Source of the DNA: Ulvibacter antarcticus
GTDB taxonomy: Bacteria; Bacteroidota; Bacteroidia; Flavobacteriales; Flavobacteriaceae
Assembly: GCF_003688405.1 (NCBI RefSeq)
Contig: NZ_REFC01000014.1
Span: 62,001 to 126,000, forward strand
Reading direction: 5' to 3'
DNA: 64,000 nt
Below the pieces are notes generated by a model that saw only the letters and a program-made list of their open reading frames with translations, did no database searches and was not told the DNA's origin. A program made the translations under genes and the position numbers. This document shows, in pieces, positions 16,034 through 25,194 of this stretch. The stretch's first letter is position 1. Every line of letters begins with the position of its first letter.

Positions 16034-16360
16034 ATGTTCGTAATAGTTAGTCGTTTTTTTCTTCGGAAGCGTTTTACAGGGATGGCCATCTGGCCCTTTG
16101 TATTTGTGCGAACGGCCCAAATGAAAAGGGATACGGTATTTATGAATCATGAAAAAATTCACTTAAGACAGCAACTAGAGCTTTTAATTGTTCCATTTTT
16201 TATTTGGTATATCATCGAATTCCTAGTTCATTGGATTCGATACAAAAACCGTTATGATGCTTACCGAAGCATAAGCTTTGAAAAAGAAGCCTATGAAAAC
16301 GAGAAAGACCTCGATTATTTAAAAAAGAGGTCTTTTTTGGCTTTTATTAAATATGTCTAG
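16034..16360 (+). CDS. small membrane protein with an HExxH motif
   Basis: A 108-residue protein I do not assign to a named family. It contains HEKIHLRQQ (H43-H47 region), a hydrophobic segment LLIVPFFIWYIIEFLVHW (about 54-71), and FEKEAYENE (about 86-94). HExxH followed by a downstream ExxA...E resembles the zinc site of gluzincin peptidases such as M48, but the protein is far shorter than those enzymes. It is flanked by opposing genes and shares its 3' boundary with the minus-strand gene ending at 16361. Coding is supported by clean composition; the metalloprotease idea is inference. Confidence 0.7.
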   Translation: MFVIVSRFFLRKRFTGMAIWPFVFVRTAQMKRDTVFMNHEKIHLRQQLELLIVPFFIWYIIEFLVHWIRYKNRYDAYRSISFEKEAYENEKDLDYLKKRSFLAFIKYV

Positions 16361-16723
16361 TTACTGTTTTCTATTAGTAGGAGCAGCAGTAATTACACTA
16401 TTTTGCGGTTTTGATGAGAGAGTTGCGACAACAGTTCGTGTTTCTATAGAACGAGCGTCTGCATTAGAATTGACTCTTTCTACAATGATTTGAACGTTTT
16501 CTGGCAGTTCATTACTGAAAGTTGCAGAAATTGTTTTCGATTCCAGAGAATTGTTTATTGAAGATTTTATATTTTTTGATTGAGTTGCAACAACTACACT
16601 AATTACTGGAACATCTAATATCTCAATTACCATAGGTTCTCCTGGCATTGGCGTTATTTTCGATTCTTGAGAAAAAGACACAATACTAGTAAAAAGAAAT
16701 AAAGCAAATATAATACGTTTCAT
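16361..16723 (-). CDS. hypothetical exported protein
   Basis: A 120-residue protein. It has a clear signal peptide (MKRIIFALFLFTSIVSFSQE, cleavage about residue 18-19) followed by a beta-rich, Ser/Val/Asn-rich region without cysteines. No family recognised. It follows the GIxTxxP gene at 16735-17256 by 11 bases on the same strand, so the two are likely an operon. Probably periplasmic or surface. Confidence 0.7.
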   Translation of the reverse strand: MKRIIFALFLFTSIVSFSQESKITPMPGEPMVIEILDVPVISVVVATQSKNIKSSINNSLESKTISATFSNELPENVQIIVERVNSNADARSIETRTVVATLSSKPQNSVITAAPTNRKQ

Positions 16724-16734
16724 GGTATCTTGAA

Positions 16735-17256
16735 TTAATTGTAATAAATTATAAATGAAAAGGATAAGCCCGTAATGTCAAATCCAGACACGTTGGTTAT
16801 ATGAAGGACTAACTGGCCATTTTGAGGTTCTGGTAAAATAGTAAAGTCATATCCCCATGCTGGACCAGCTGGCAATGCACCAATAACGTTAACTTCAACC
16901 GTTGAGTTTGCCGTCATTGCAGGATCTGGGATAGGAATCGCATAATAGAATCCTGATGTAATAGTGCCCAAAGGGCCAGCGTAAAACTTCGCAATAGAAG
17001 TAATCTGACTCGAATTAATAAATCCAGGTCCCCAAACTGGCGGTACGCCGGTTCCTTGTGATAATAAGATTTGGTCTACTCCACCAACGGCATTTCCGGG
17101 TCTAAAATCTCCGTCGATTCTAACATTTCCGTTAACGTGTAACATTTCAGTTGGATTGGTAGTATTTACACCAACTTGAGCTTCTATTGATGTTGAAAAT
17201 AACAGTAATGCAAAGAGTACTGTTAAAGAAAACATAAGTGAGGTATTTTTCTTCAT
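16735..17256 (-). CDS. exported protein with GVNTTNP N-terminal module
   Basis: A 173-residue protein from ATG 17256, chosen because it gives a good signal peptide (KKNTSLMFSLTVLFALLLFS...EAQ). An earlier start at 17331 adds an unlikely prefix. After the signal comes QVGVNTTNPTEMLHVNGNVRIDG, the same module type as in the genes at 17448-26658. The rest is a small beta-rich domain ending FSFIIYYN. It is the shortest and most divergent of the group. No T9SS sorting domain; the surface route is not known. Confidence 0.75.
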   Translation of the reverse strand: MKKNTSLMFSLTVLFALLLFSTSIEAQVGVNTTNPTEMLHVNGNVRIDGDFRPGNAVGGVDQILLSQGTGVPPVWGPGFINSSQITSIAKFYAGPLGTITSGFYYAIPIPDPAMTANSTVEVNVIGALPAGPAWGYDFTILPEPQNGQLVLHITNVSGFDITGLSFSFIIYYN

Positions 17257-17447
17257 GATAACAATTATTTGAATAATTGTAGGAAAGTTACTTAAAATGA
17301 GATATGTAGTTTCATTTTTTCGATTAAGCACAGATAAAACTATACAAAGCGTAACGAATGCTTTATAGGAATAATAATATCACTTTAAATGCGTTAAAAT
17401 TGTAAGAATTTTGTAAGAAAAACCCTTCAGATTGAGATTTTTGGGAA

Positions 17448-18896
17448 TTATTGATTCTTTTTGAATCCGGATGGAAATAAGTAGGTGCCTTTTAAATGTT
17501 CTTCCTTTTCAACTTCTACTTTTACTCTATTTTTTTGAGCATAGGCATCATTTCTAATCCCTGTGACTTGCCAGCTAATTTTCACGTTAGGTACTTCAGA
17601 TTTAATTACAAAAGTTCCGTCGGTAATCTCTTCAGAAATCATAACTTTTGAAAAAGATCCAATGGAAGTAAGTTGGTATCTGAAATCAACATTTAAAGCA
17701 TTGAAATATTTTGGCATTTTTACAATAGCCGTTCCGGAAGCATCGGTTATAACGTTTCCATTGTAGATATTCATCATGTCTGGACTTTCGACAAAGCTGT
17801 GGTATAGATATTTATTTTCGGGATCCAAAGGATGATCAATTTTAAAAGTACCTCCTGCTTTAGAAATAGTGCCTGTTACAGATAAATTTCCGTCTACTTT
17901 TAAATTGTTAACCACTTTTACATCTCCTTGATTATCTAAGATCATGGCTATAGCACTGGGATTTGAACTAGCCGATCCATTTCCGGAGTAGAAATTGAAA
18001 GTACCATTTCCTTGGTTATGACCAATATCAAGAATATTCGATTTGTTATTATGTCTAAAAAATCCTTTCAAAAATGTGTTTCCATCCCATAATTCGTAAG
18101 AGGTATGAGGGATATTATAAATTGAACTAGTATTATCAAGTCTAAGGGTAGTAGCCTTATTATGTTGATCATTTGCAATGTGAAAATCTGATAAAGGCTT
18201 TACGTCTCCACTTTTCCCTGCCTTAATGTAACCATTATTTGCAATCATTAATCCGGCATCGTTAGCTCCTTTGCCTGTGCCAATATAAAAATGTGACTCA
18301 TTGGGAAGGGCTGCGTTTTTCACGTTAATATTCCATATTTCTGATTTTGCTGAAATCTGAATATTTTCTGAAACTGAGTCATAACGATTATTACCTCCAC
18401 CTATTTCTATGTCTCCAGCAACCTGAAGAAGATTTCCAGAAGTTAAAGAATTAGGACTTGAAATTCCAACAAGAAGTTGTCCGGAAGAATTTATCCGCAT
18501 TGCTTCTTCGTTATGTGTTTTAAATATTAGATCGCTTTCATCAGTAGTACCTAGAAACTTGACTTCATCCTGAGCATTACCTGTAGTTTTCCAGTCATTA
18601 TCTAAAGAAATCCATTGAACACCTGACCAGAAGTAAAATCCCTTGCCAAGTTCAGTATTGGTATTATAAACCAATAGACCTTCTGGGCTTCCTCCAGTAA
18701 TAGGTTCAATGGAAGTTGAGGTAATTAAACTTATTCTAGGAACTAATAACCCCTTATCATTGCTATTTATATCTAGTATGCTAGCAGCATCTGGGAATTC
18801 TGTATTAATACCTATTTGGGCTTTAATACTGCTATGAGAAAACAGTAAGAAAGACGTAAGTAAAAGCTGAATTAATACTTTGGTAGGTGATTTCAT
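17448..18896 (-). CDS. tail-fibre-like exported protein (GINTEFP family)
   Basis: A 482-residue protein. Signal peptide about 1-26, then QIGINTEFPDAASILDINS and the GLLVPRISL line of the N-terminal module. The middle (about 110-340) has repeated short beta elements like phage tail fibres (MRINSSGQLLVGI, LLQVAGDIEIGG, VVNNLKVDGNLSVTGTI). The end (about 345-470) starts FKIDHPLDPENKYLYHSFVE and continues MNIYNGNVITDASGTAIVKM, a domain I have met in Bacteroidetes and phage-like fibre proteins. No sorting domain. It has its own upstream motif at 18941-18972. Confidence 0.8.
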   Translation of the reverse strand: MKSPTKVLIQLLLTSFLLFSHSSIKAQIGINTEFPDAASILDINSNDKGLLVPRISLITSTSIEPITGGSPEGLLVYNTNTELGKGFYFWSGVQWISLDNDWKTTGNAQDEVKFLGTTDESDLIFKTHNEEAMRINSSGQLLVGISSPNSLTSGNLLQVAGDIEIGGGNNRYDSVSENIQISAKSEIWNINVKNAALPNESHFYIGTGKGANDAGLMIANNGYIKAGKSGDVKPLSDFHIANDQHNKATTLRLDNTSSIYNIPHTSYELWDGNTFLKGFFRHNNKSNILDIGHNQGNGTFNFYSGNGSASSNPSAIAMILDNQGDVKVVNNLKVDGNLSVTGTISKAGGTFKIDHPLDPENKYLYHSFVESPDMMNIYNGNVITDASGTAIVKMPKYFNALNVDFRYQLTSIGSFSKVMISEEITDGTFVIKSEVPNVKISWQVTGIRNDAYAQKNRVKVEVEKEEHLKGTYLFPSGFKKNQ

Positions 18897-18940
18897 TGAA
18901 AAGGGGCTAGTTCAAATTTATCAATGTAAAAATAGAGATT

Positions 18941-18972
18941 TTATCGTTTAAATTCAAAAATAATCGATGAAA
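18941..18972 (-). promoter_or_regulatory. TTCATCGAT-type upstream motif, copy A
   Basis: Minus strand: TTTCATCGAT, then TATTTTTG, two bases, TTTAAACG. It starts 45 bases before ATG 18896. It aligns without gaps to copies at 25064-25097 and 26701-26733. TATTTTTG fits the TAnnTTTG -7 element. Confidence 0.65.
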
Positions 18973-19116
18973 TGCTAGTTGTTTACATGTAAATAGAATA
19001 TTCCTACAAAATATAGCATCGAATCGCGTTGTTTAATATTTGTAAAATTGGGGTTCTATACAAATCGTCATTAACTTACATTCAGACCAGAGATAAAACT
19101 GAAAAATTATCTAAAT

Positions 19117-19152
19117 AAAAAAATGCCTTCAGATTTCTCTAAAGGCATTTTA
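19117..19152 (-). terminator. rho-independent terminator
   Basis: Minus strand AAATGCCTTTAGAGA, loop, TCTGAAGGCATTT followed by a T run. It ends the operon whose last gene is at 19174. Confidence 0.85.
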
Positions 19153-19173
19153 TAAATGTAATGGTTAATTTTA

Positions 19174-22100
19174 CTATTCTTTTATAATCTGTCTATTTAC
19201 AGTTCCATTTGAAGTTTGTAAAGACATAAAATAAACCGCAGGATTAAATCCAGAAATGTTTATTTCATCAAAATCATTTGCTTGATTTTGTTGTTTGTTG
19301 AAATTAGTATTAGTTGCTTTTATTACTTTTTCTAATAGAATTCTTCCTTGTGCATCATAAATTGTAACCTTTTCCAAAGTACTGTCTGGCGATTGTATGT
19401 TTACAATACCTGTCGTTGGATTTGGAAATACAACTAAACTATCTACTACACTATCTGTATCTCCCGAAAGTAATGTCTGGAAACGAAGTGTAAATCTGTT
19501 ATTATAGGTTCCTGCTTCAGAAGTAAACTCATAATTAGCGTTACTTAAATTTGTGACAGTGTTCGCTACATGATCTTCAAGAAAGACGCTTACAGCTTCA
19601 AGATTCACACCTCTAAGATCGGAAATAGATATAACGTAAGCTAATCCTCCGTCTACATCTATTAGCGTCGAGAATCCCATTGGAATTCTCATTCCAGCGT
19701 CGAATGCTTCTCTTCCCTGGATTCCTAAATGCTGACTTCCATCATCAAGATGAGAATACAAAGAAACAACTGTACCTAACTTTTCTGTGTCAAATCCTTG
19801 ATCAAGATCGGCAGTTGCACTTTCCAAAAATCCTATTCCGGCAGTACTTCCCATATGATATTGACCTTCACGGACGGTTAACCATATTAAGTCTTTTTCG
19901 GTAGTTTTTCTAAGCGTTGTATTGCCACTTGTTAATCGTATTGCATTATTAAAAGTAACATCTCCTGCTGCATTAGCCTTAATTCCGAAGCCCTGACCTG
20001 TTGAAATAATACCATTAGGAGTCGTTCCTCCAGTAGCCGAAGGAATTCCCATCGTACCATTGTAAGTAGAAATATCTTCCATGTTGAAGTTTTCACTTTG
20101 AGGACCTGGTATTCCAGTACCCGGAGTCGTGTTGTGTTCCCAGAAATATACTTCATCTAAAATAGCATTATTTTCGATAAGCATGGCAGCATCTATAGCG
20201 GAAGCATATGGATTGGAAAGAACATTTGCACTTGATTCTTTACTTGTATTATATCCAGCTGCATAAGTGATCTCTCCACTGTTAAGGGTACCTTGATTGT
20301 ATTCGTAATTGTAAGTCCCATTTTGTGTGTACGATGGACGTACAAGATATCCTTCACTAGGCGCTAAAGTTCCACTAAAGTTTGTCCAGTCATTTTGTTC
20401 CTGATCGTAAAAATTAACTCCAACAATTGGAGGTGTTCCACTATAAGGTTGAAAATTCGCTGTTGTATGATTTAAAACCTGATAAGCTGGCAATCCATCT
20501 GCAAATGCTGATATTCCATCGGAAGTCATTGGACTACCTAATAATAGGAAATCACGAGCATTCATGGCTGGTGTTGTTAGTTTTACATTGATTGAACCAT
20601 TATTTGTAACAATGGCATCATCGTTTTCCTGTACAAAGTTAGCTTGATGTTCTACGATTAATTGAGACCCGGCATCAACTATAACGTTACCGCCAACCTT
20701 CATATATTCTCCGGAATCTACTGTAACAATTGCATTGTTTTTAATTTCACAAGAACAAGCTTCAATGCTTGACTTTCCAAGGTCTGAAGTTTTATAGTTT
20801 GCATTAAAAACTACGTTCTTACCGGCATCTGGTTGCCCATTACTCCAAAAAGCACTAAAAGTAGTGGTTTCTGCCACTACAGTTACAATAGCCGTAGTGG
20901 TTGAGACGTTTTCATTTCCATCGTAAATAGAAAGTGTCACAACATTTGTTCCAACATCTGCACAAGTAAAGGTGTCTTGGTCTAGTCTTTTTGCCCATAC
21001 GACAACGTTGTCGGTTGAACCATTATCTATTTGATCTGGTGTGATTTTAACTGTACCATCTACACCTAGTGAAACAGAAATGTTCTGTGCAATAGCAACT
21101 GGATTAACCGCATCGTAGTTAGGATCTTTTACTATAAAGACTCCTCCGTCTCCGTTCGTATTGGCATTTCCAAAGCCAGAAATAACAATGTTTCCACTTT
21201 TAAAATATGGGTATACATTCCAAGTTCCGTGAAAAGCAGCGGAATTGTTAGGTACAAAAGTATCAAAATATTTTATTTCAGACATGGAAGCAGATGCGGA
21301 AGAATTATAGATCGAGGTAATATCGAACATTCTCATTCCTGCAGAGTAATTGGCCAAATAGAATCGATTTCCTTTTACATATCCATTATGATCAATTGCA
21401 CCAACAGTAGATGAAGTATGTGTAAAATGTAATTTAGGGTCTTCTAAATCATTAAAATCGAAAATAAAGGTTCTTGTTCCACCTCCAATATTTTCTTCAT
21501 CAACTTCATCACCAAGTATAAAGAAACGTTTGTCGAATGTAAACCAACCTTGATGGGTATAATGAACGTTCGTGTAAGATATAGTAGATAAATTCACAGG
21601 GTTATTTTTATCGGTGACATCTACAATAACCACTTCGTCTTCATTTGCACCAATCATAATTTCTCTTCCATGGTATCTTGTATCGGGTCCGTCATATATT
21701 ACTACCTGGGCGTCATGAAAATAATCACTGCTTCCATACTCACCTACAATTGTAGGATTCTTAGGGTCTGGAAAAAGTTTTACAAAAATAGGACCTCCAT
21801 TATTGTTTGAGGCTCTGTTTACTCCTACAACATAGCCATATCCAGAATCTTCGTTGATTACTATATTATGAGCTCGGTTGTTTTGAGAACCACCATCTCC
21901 AAAAGATAAAAACCCATCTTCTGAAAAGGTTGCCACTGGTGATCCAGTCAATCCTCGTAAATTGGTTAAGTCAAAAATTTGCAGTCCGTCGTTTGTTACC
22001 TCACTTACAATATAAGCATGGTTATTATACACTTTTACATCCCGCCATAAATTAGAGCCTCCTGAATGAGAATTAAGTCTCCCTAAGTAAACAGGTCCGC

Positions 22101-22368
22101 CTGAAGCCGATATATTTACAAAGGCCGTTCCATTATCTAAAGCAACAATTGCGTATTCATCGCCATTGCCATCTACATCTGTCCAGCCCCATGAATCCTG
22201 AGCTTCGTCTGCGCCCATAGCGCTGGCAGAAATATATTTTACAAGGTCTATTCCGTTACATGGGTAATCATTTTGATTTCCTGGGTTGTTAATCTTACCG
22301 CCGCTACAAGGTTGTGCGATTGCCGAAAAAAGCGGCAGTATAAGTAAGCTAAATAAAATTTTTTTCAT
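19174..22368 (-). CDS. choice-of-anchor B family protein with T9SS sorting domain
   Basis: A 1064-residue protein. Signal peptide 1-18. The choice-of-anchor B beta-propeller-like region covers about 25-420 (DSWGWTDVDGNGDEYAIVAL, HSGGSNLWRDVKVYNNHAYI, HDAQVVIYDGPD, DHNGYVKGNRFYLANYSAG). A HYR-like segment spans about 425-505 (VTLSIYDGNENVSTTTAIVTV), then a beta-solenoid-like patch, and a region common in T9SS cargo (VLSNPYASAIDAAMLI...). The type A sorting domain is about 985-1064 (FPNPTTGIVNIQ, IYDAQGRILLEK, RQIIKE). It is the last gene of a putative four-gene operon beginning at 25023, whose other members carry the GIxTxxP module. Likely a cell-surface protein. Confidence 0.88.
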   Translation of the reverse strand: MKKILFSLLILPLFSAIAQPCSGGKINNPGNQNDYPCNGIDLVKYISASAMGADEAQDSWGWTDVDGNGDEYAIVALDNGTAFVNISASGGPVYLGRLNSHSGGSNLWRDVKVYNNHAYIVSEVTNDGLQIFDLTNLRGLTGSPVATFSEDGFLSFGDGGSQNNRAHNIVINEDSGYGYVVGVNRASNNNGGPIFVKLFPDPKNPTIVGEYGSSDYFHDAQVVIYDGPDTRYHGREIMIGANEDEVVIVDVTDKNNPVNLSTISYTNVHYTHQGWFTFDKRFFILGDEVDEENIGGGTRTFIFDFNDLEDPKLHFTHTSSTVGAIDHNGYVKGNRFYLANYSAGMRMFDITSIYNSSASASMSEIKYFDTFVPNNSAAFHGTWNVYPYFKSGNIVISGFGNANTNGDGGVFIVKDPNYDAVNPVAIAQNISVSLGVDGTVKITPDQIDNGSTDNVVVWAKRLDQDTFTCADVGTNVVTLSIYDGNENVSTTTAIVTVVAETTTFSAFWSNGQPDAGKNVVFNANYKTSDLGKSSIEACSCEIKNNAIVTVDSGEYMKVGGNVIVDAGSQLIVEHQANFVQENDDAIVTNNGSINVKLTTPAMNARDFLLLGSPMTSDGISAFADGLPAYQVLNHTTANFQPYSGTPPIVGVNFYDQEQNDWTNFSGTLAPSEGYLVRPSYTQNGTYNYEYNQGTLNSGEITYAAGYNTSKESSANVLSNPYASAIDAAMLIENNAILDEVYFWEHNTTPGTGIPGPQSENFNMEDISTYNGTMGIPSATGGTTPNGIISTGQGFGIKANAAGDVTFNNAIRLTSGNTTLRKTTEKDLIWLTVREGQYHMGSTAGIGFLESATADLDQGFDTEKLGTVVSLYSHLDDGSQHLGIQGREAFDAGMRIPMGFSTLIDVDGGLAYVISISDLRGVNLEAVSVFLEDHVANTVTNLSNANYEFTSEAGTYNNRFTLRFQTLLSGDTDSVVDSLVVFPNPTTGIVNIQSPDSTLEKVTIYDAQGRILLEKVIKATNTNFNKQQNQANDFDEINISGFNPAVYFMSLQTSNGTVNRQIIKE

Positions 22369-22395
22369 AATAATTACGGGGTTTTGTTAATTGTT

Positions 22396-23277
22396 TTATT
22401 TTACAAATTCGAATTCTACACTACAAGGAATAGAGTGCCCAATGTGTCCTTGTCCATTTCCACTATCACCGTTATTTACGAAATATGCGTGTCCGGTATT
22501 AATACAGTTGCTTAAATTAAAAGTATATGTATTATTCGCCAACAAGTATTGGTAATATAATAATGATGCGAAATGTGCGGTCTTATCATCTACAAGGGTT
22601 GGCGACTCGATAGTATTGTCTGAGGCATATGAATGTGTATATAACCAGCCTTCACTGTAATCATAATATGTGCTTGCAGGATCGATATCAACGCCTGTTC
22701 CAGAGAGTTTAAAAAAGAAAGACCCTTCAGAGGTTGCTAAAGAAATTTTGTCAGAACTAGTAAATGGATCTATTTCTCCGGCTGCAAAATTTGTCTTCAC
22801 TTCAATTCTGTAAATACCTGAATATTTGGGTGTAAATGTTTGACTATTGAGCCCGGCTACGTCGTCTGAATCTGTTGGCTCCGGATTACCATGACTCTCT
22901 CTAATGGTTGTTCGTTGACATCCACTCGTTTGTTCGTATTTTTTACGATCTGTTAGCGTAAATTGGGGCAGCCAAATTGCTCCACTCCAAGCATATACTC
23001 CTGGGGACACATCATTAGCTCCGTTAGTGGTTAAGTTGGTATTAAACACAACGGTCCCTGACACAATACTACCGCCATTGGGATTTGTAACCGGTGCAGA
23101 AACATTTGAAGCCGTTAATGCAATCCGTGGATACACTAAACCTTGAGTTGATGACTCTAAGTCAAGAGCTCCTTCCGGTGTTGATGTCCCGATACCGATT
23201 TGTGCGTAATTGATATATGTAAAAAGAGTGCAAACTAGCAAAGTCACACTTATTTTTTTAAAGTTCAACATAATCAT
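22396..23277 (-). CDS. GIGTSTP-family exported protein, paralog 1
   Basis: A 293-residue protein. Signal peptide about 1-25, then QIGIGTSTPEGALDLESSTQ and GLVYPRIALTA, the PVTNPNGGSIVSGTVVFNT line and PGVYAWSGAIWLPQF. The C-terminal domain begins LNSQTFTPKYSGIYRIEVKT and ends GHIGHSIPCSVEFEF. The same two domains occur in the next two genes and at 25195. The spacings (23 bases upstream, 27 downstream) suggest one transcript. The C-terminal half could be a C1q-like beta sandwich; this is only a guess from the FTPxYSGxYKLEV strand. Confidence 0.8.
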   Translation of the reverse strand: MIMLNFKKISVTLLVCTLFTYINYAQIGIGTSTPEGALDLESSTQGLVYPRIALTASNVSAPVTNPNGGSIVSGTVVFNTNLTTNGANDVSPGVYAWSGAIWLPQFTLTDRKKYEQTSGCQRTTIRESHGNPEPTDSDDVAGLNSQTFTPKYSGIYRIEVKTNFAAGEIDPFTSSDKISLATSEGSFFFKLSGTGVDIDPASTYYDYSEGWLYTHSYASDNTIESPTLVDDKTAHFASLLYYQYLLANNTYTFNLSNCINTGHAYFVNNGDSGNGQGHIGHSIPCSVEFEFVK

Positions 23278-23300
23278 TTTTCTTTTGGTTAATTAAGCTT

Positions 23301-24164
23301 CTATTGTTGTCCCAGATAATTAAATTCAAGGGAACATTTCATATTCCCATTAATCGTTATGTAGCCTCTTCCGTCTCCAGCTGGTACAATAGAGATATCT
23401 CCATTACCTTCAAATCCATCTGCATCATCTTGATTAAATGTTAATACAAATGTATAGTTGGTTCCAGCCGTTAAGACTTCTTCAATTTCAATAGAATTTT
23501 GATTAACGTTATTTTCATAACGTCTTAAAGTACCGCCCTTAAATAGTTTATCATTGTTACTACCTGCAAATGAATTTAATCTGTAAGTATGCGTAACGCT
23601 ATTAAATGTGAAATTGAACTCTCCACCTTGTTTCGCAAAATTCACAAACTGAGGCGATGATGTTGCGTTGGTTCTACCTGCTCCGAAATGAGTAGTAAGG
23701 GTTAGTTTATACTTGCCATTAAACTTTGGGGTGAATGTGTTTGCATTAAAAGTGATGACTTGATTTCCTAAAACGGGATTTATAATGTCTGAAGACCCCG
23801 TTCTTCGAGAGGTCGATTGTAAAAATAGTTTATTGTCTTTTTTATCCCCTTGTGGAATCCATTGTGTTCCTGACCAGAAATAAAACCCAGGGTCTAAACT
23901 ATATTCTCCATTATTTACTGTACTCATATTGTAAACAGTAGTACCGGCAACCAGAGGATCCCCTTTAGGATTGATTACAGTTGGGGTATTCACATCAACC
24001 AGGGTAACAGTTGGGAATATTACTCCTTGTGTAGTCGAATTAATTTCAAGTGCTCCATTTGGAGTGGAGGTGTTTATACCTACTTGAGCATTTGCAGTCG
24101 AAACAAAGATTAAACTCACTATTAATACTAGTCTAGAAAGATATTTGTTTTGCATTTTTTTCAT
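23301..24164 (-). CDS. GINTSTP-family exported protein, paralog 2
   Basis: A 287-residue protein from ATG 24164, which gives the signal peptide KKMQNKYLSRLVLIVSLIFV...ANAQ. A GTG at 24179 overlapping the previous stop is possible. N-terminal module: VGINTSTPNGALEINSTTQG, then VYNMSTVNNGEYSLDPGFYF. C-terminal domain: NTFTPKFNGKYKLTLTTHFG to MKCSLEFNYLG. It is the most divergent of the four in the C-terminal half, lacking the GHIG line (GRGYITINGNMKC instead). Confidence 0.8.
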   Translation of the reverse strand: MKKMQNKYLSRLVLIVSLIFVSTANAQVGINTSTPNGALEINSTTQGVIFPTVTLVDVNTPTVINPKGDPLVAGTTVYNMSTVNNGEYSLDPGFYFWSGTQWIPQGDKKDNKLFLQSTSRRTGSSDIINPVLGNQVITFNANTFTPKFNGKYKLTLTTHFGAGRTNATSSPQFVNFAKQGGEFNFTFNSVTHTYRLNSFAGSNNDKLFKGGTLRRYENNVNQNSIEIEEVLTAGTNYTFVLTFNQDDADGFEGNGDISIVPAGDGRGYITINGNMKCSLEFNYLGQQ

Positions 24165-24171
24165 TTTAGAA

Positions 24172-25023
24172 TTATTCACCTACATAAGTAATTTCAACGG
24201 TACAAGGAATATCGTATCCTATATGCCCTCTTCCTGAACTACTATTACCATCATTAAGAAATTCTGGAGCATCATGTTGATCGAAAGACAAAGTAAAGGA
24301 CTTAGAACTGCCGGCTATACATGGCAAATAAATAACCGTAGAAAATTCCTGCCAGATAGCAAAGTAATTTGTTGCACTTTCGCTTGGTTCGTAAGCAGTT
24401 GAATAACTATTCACAGGAATATCATAATTGGTACCCGCGAGATTTAATCTGAATGTTCCGCTGGCACGCGCAATATTTAAGTATCCGTTTGATCTAGTAC
24501 TTGGATTTCCTCCTGAAATTTTCGGAACTTTCGCATTACCACCAGCGAAGTTTACATTTACAGATACTTTGTAAAATCCCGTATAATCGGGTGTGAAAGT
24601 TTTACTTGAAAGACCGGTAACATTTGTAAAACTCGAAGAGGCAGAAGTTAACATGTCTAAAGAGCTTTGCTCATAAAGCAAGCGTTGTTTTTTTTCGAAT
24701 TGTGATTGCCATTGCGTACCACTCCATACATACATGCCCGGGAAAACGTCATTAGCTCCTGTTGAGGTAGTGCTGGTGTTGTAAACTGTTGTGCCTTGTG
24801 GGATGTTTCCTCCTTGGGGATTAACAATCGGTGCTTGTAATACTGTTGAGGTAAGCACAACTCTCGGTAATACAAAACCTGAGTTTGCGCTATTAATATC
24901 TAGCACACCATTTGGCGTTGTCGTATTTATTCCTACACTCTGTGCGCTTCCCACAAAGCAGATAAATAATATGGGAACTATAAGAAATAGTCTTGACTGA
25001 TTTAAAGTAAGTTTTACTAACAT
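24172..25023 (-). CDS. GINTTTP-family exported protein, paralog 3
   Basis: A 283-residue protein from ATG 25023. The longer frame to 25116 runs through the upstream motif and is rejected. Signal peptide about 1-29 (LFLIVPILFICFVGSAQ), module VGINTTTPNGVLDINSANSG, then FPGMYVWSGTQWQSQF. The C-terminal domain runs from SSKTFTPDYTGFYKVSVNVN to GHIGYDIPCTVEITYVG. It is the first gene of the operon 25023 to 19174 and overlaps or nearly touches the next start. Confidence 0.82.
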   Translation of the reverse strand: MLVKLTLNQSRLFLIVPILFICFVGSAQSVGINTTTPNGVLDINSANSGFVLPRVVLTSTVLQAPIVNPQGGNIPQGTTVYNTSTTSTGANDVFPGMYVWSGTQWQSQFEKKQRLLYEQSSLDMLTSASSSFTNVTGLSSKTFTPDYTGFYKVSVNVNFAGGNAKVPKISGGNPSTRSNGYLNIARASGTFRLNLAGTNYDIPVNSYSTAYEPSESATNYFAIWQEFSTVIYLPCIAGSSKSFTLSFDQHDAPEFLNDGNSSSGRGHIGYDIPCTVEITYVGE

Positions 25024-25063
25024 AGAAATTGGGGGTTTCTGATATCTAGCACGAATGTAGGAA

Positions 25064-25097
25064 AAATATACGCTTAAATGCAAATAAAATCGATGAA
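25064..25097 (-). promoter_or_regulatory. TTCATCGAT-type upstream motif, copy C
   Basis: Minus strand: TTTCATCGAT, then TTTATTTG, two bases, TTTAAGCG, ending about 45 bases before ATG 25023. Same layout as copies A and B. Confidence 0.65.
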
Positions 25098-25194
25098 ACA
25101 CATAATACTTTAACATTTGTAAGAATAAACGTGCTTAAGAAATGCTTTTACGATTTAATAACCGTCGACTTTTGCTTATTCTCTTCTTAGTTGA

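Noticed and set aside
25024-25116. Upstream extension of paralog 3
   Set aside because: It would translate the shared TTCATCGAT motif and puts a non-signal sequence before a good signal peptide.
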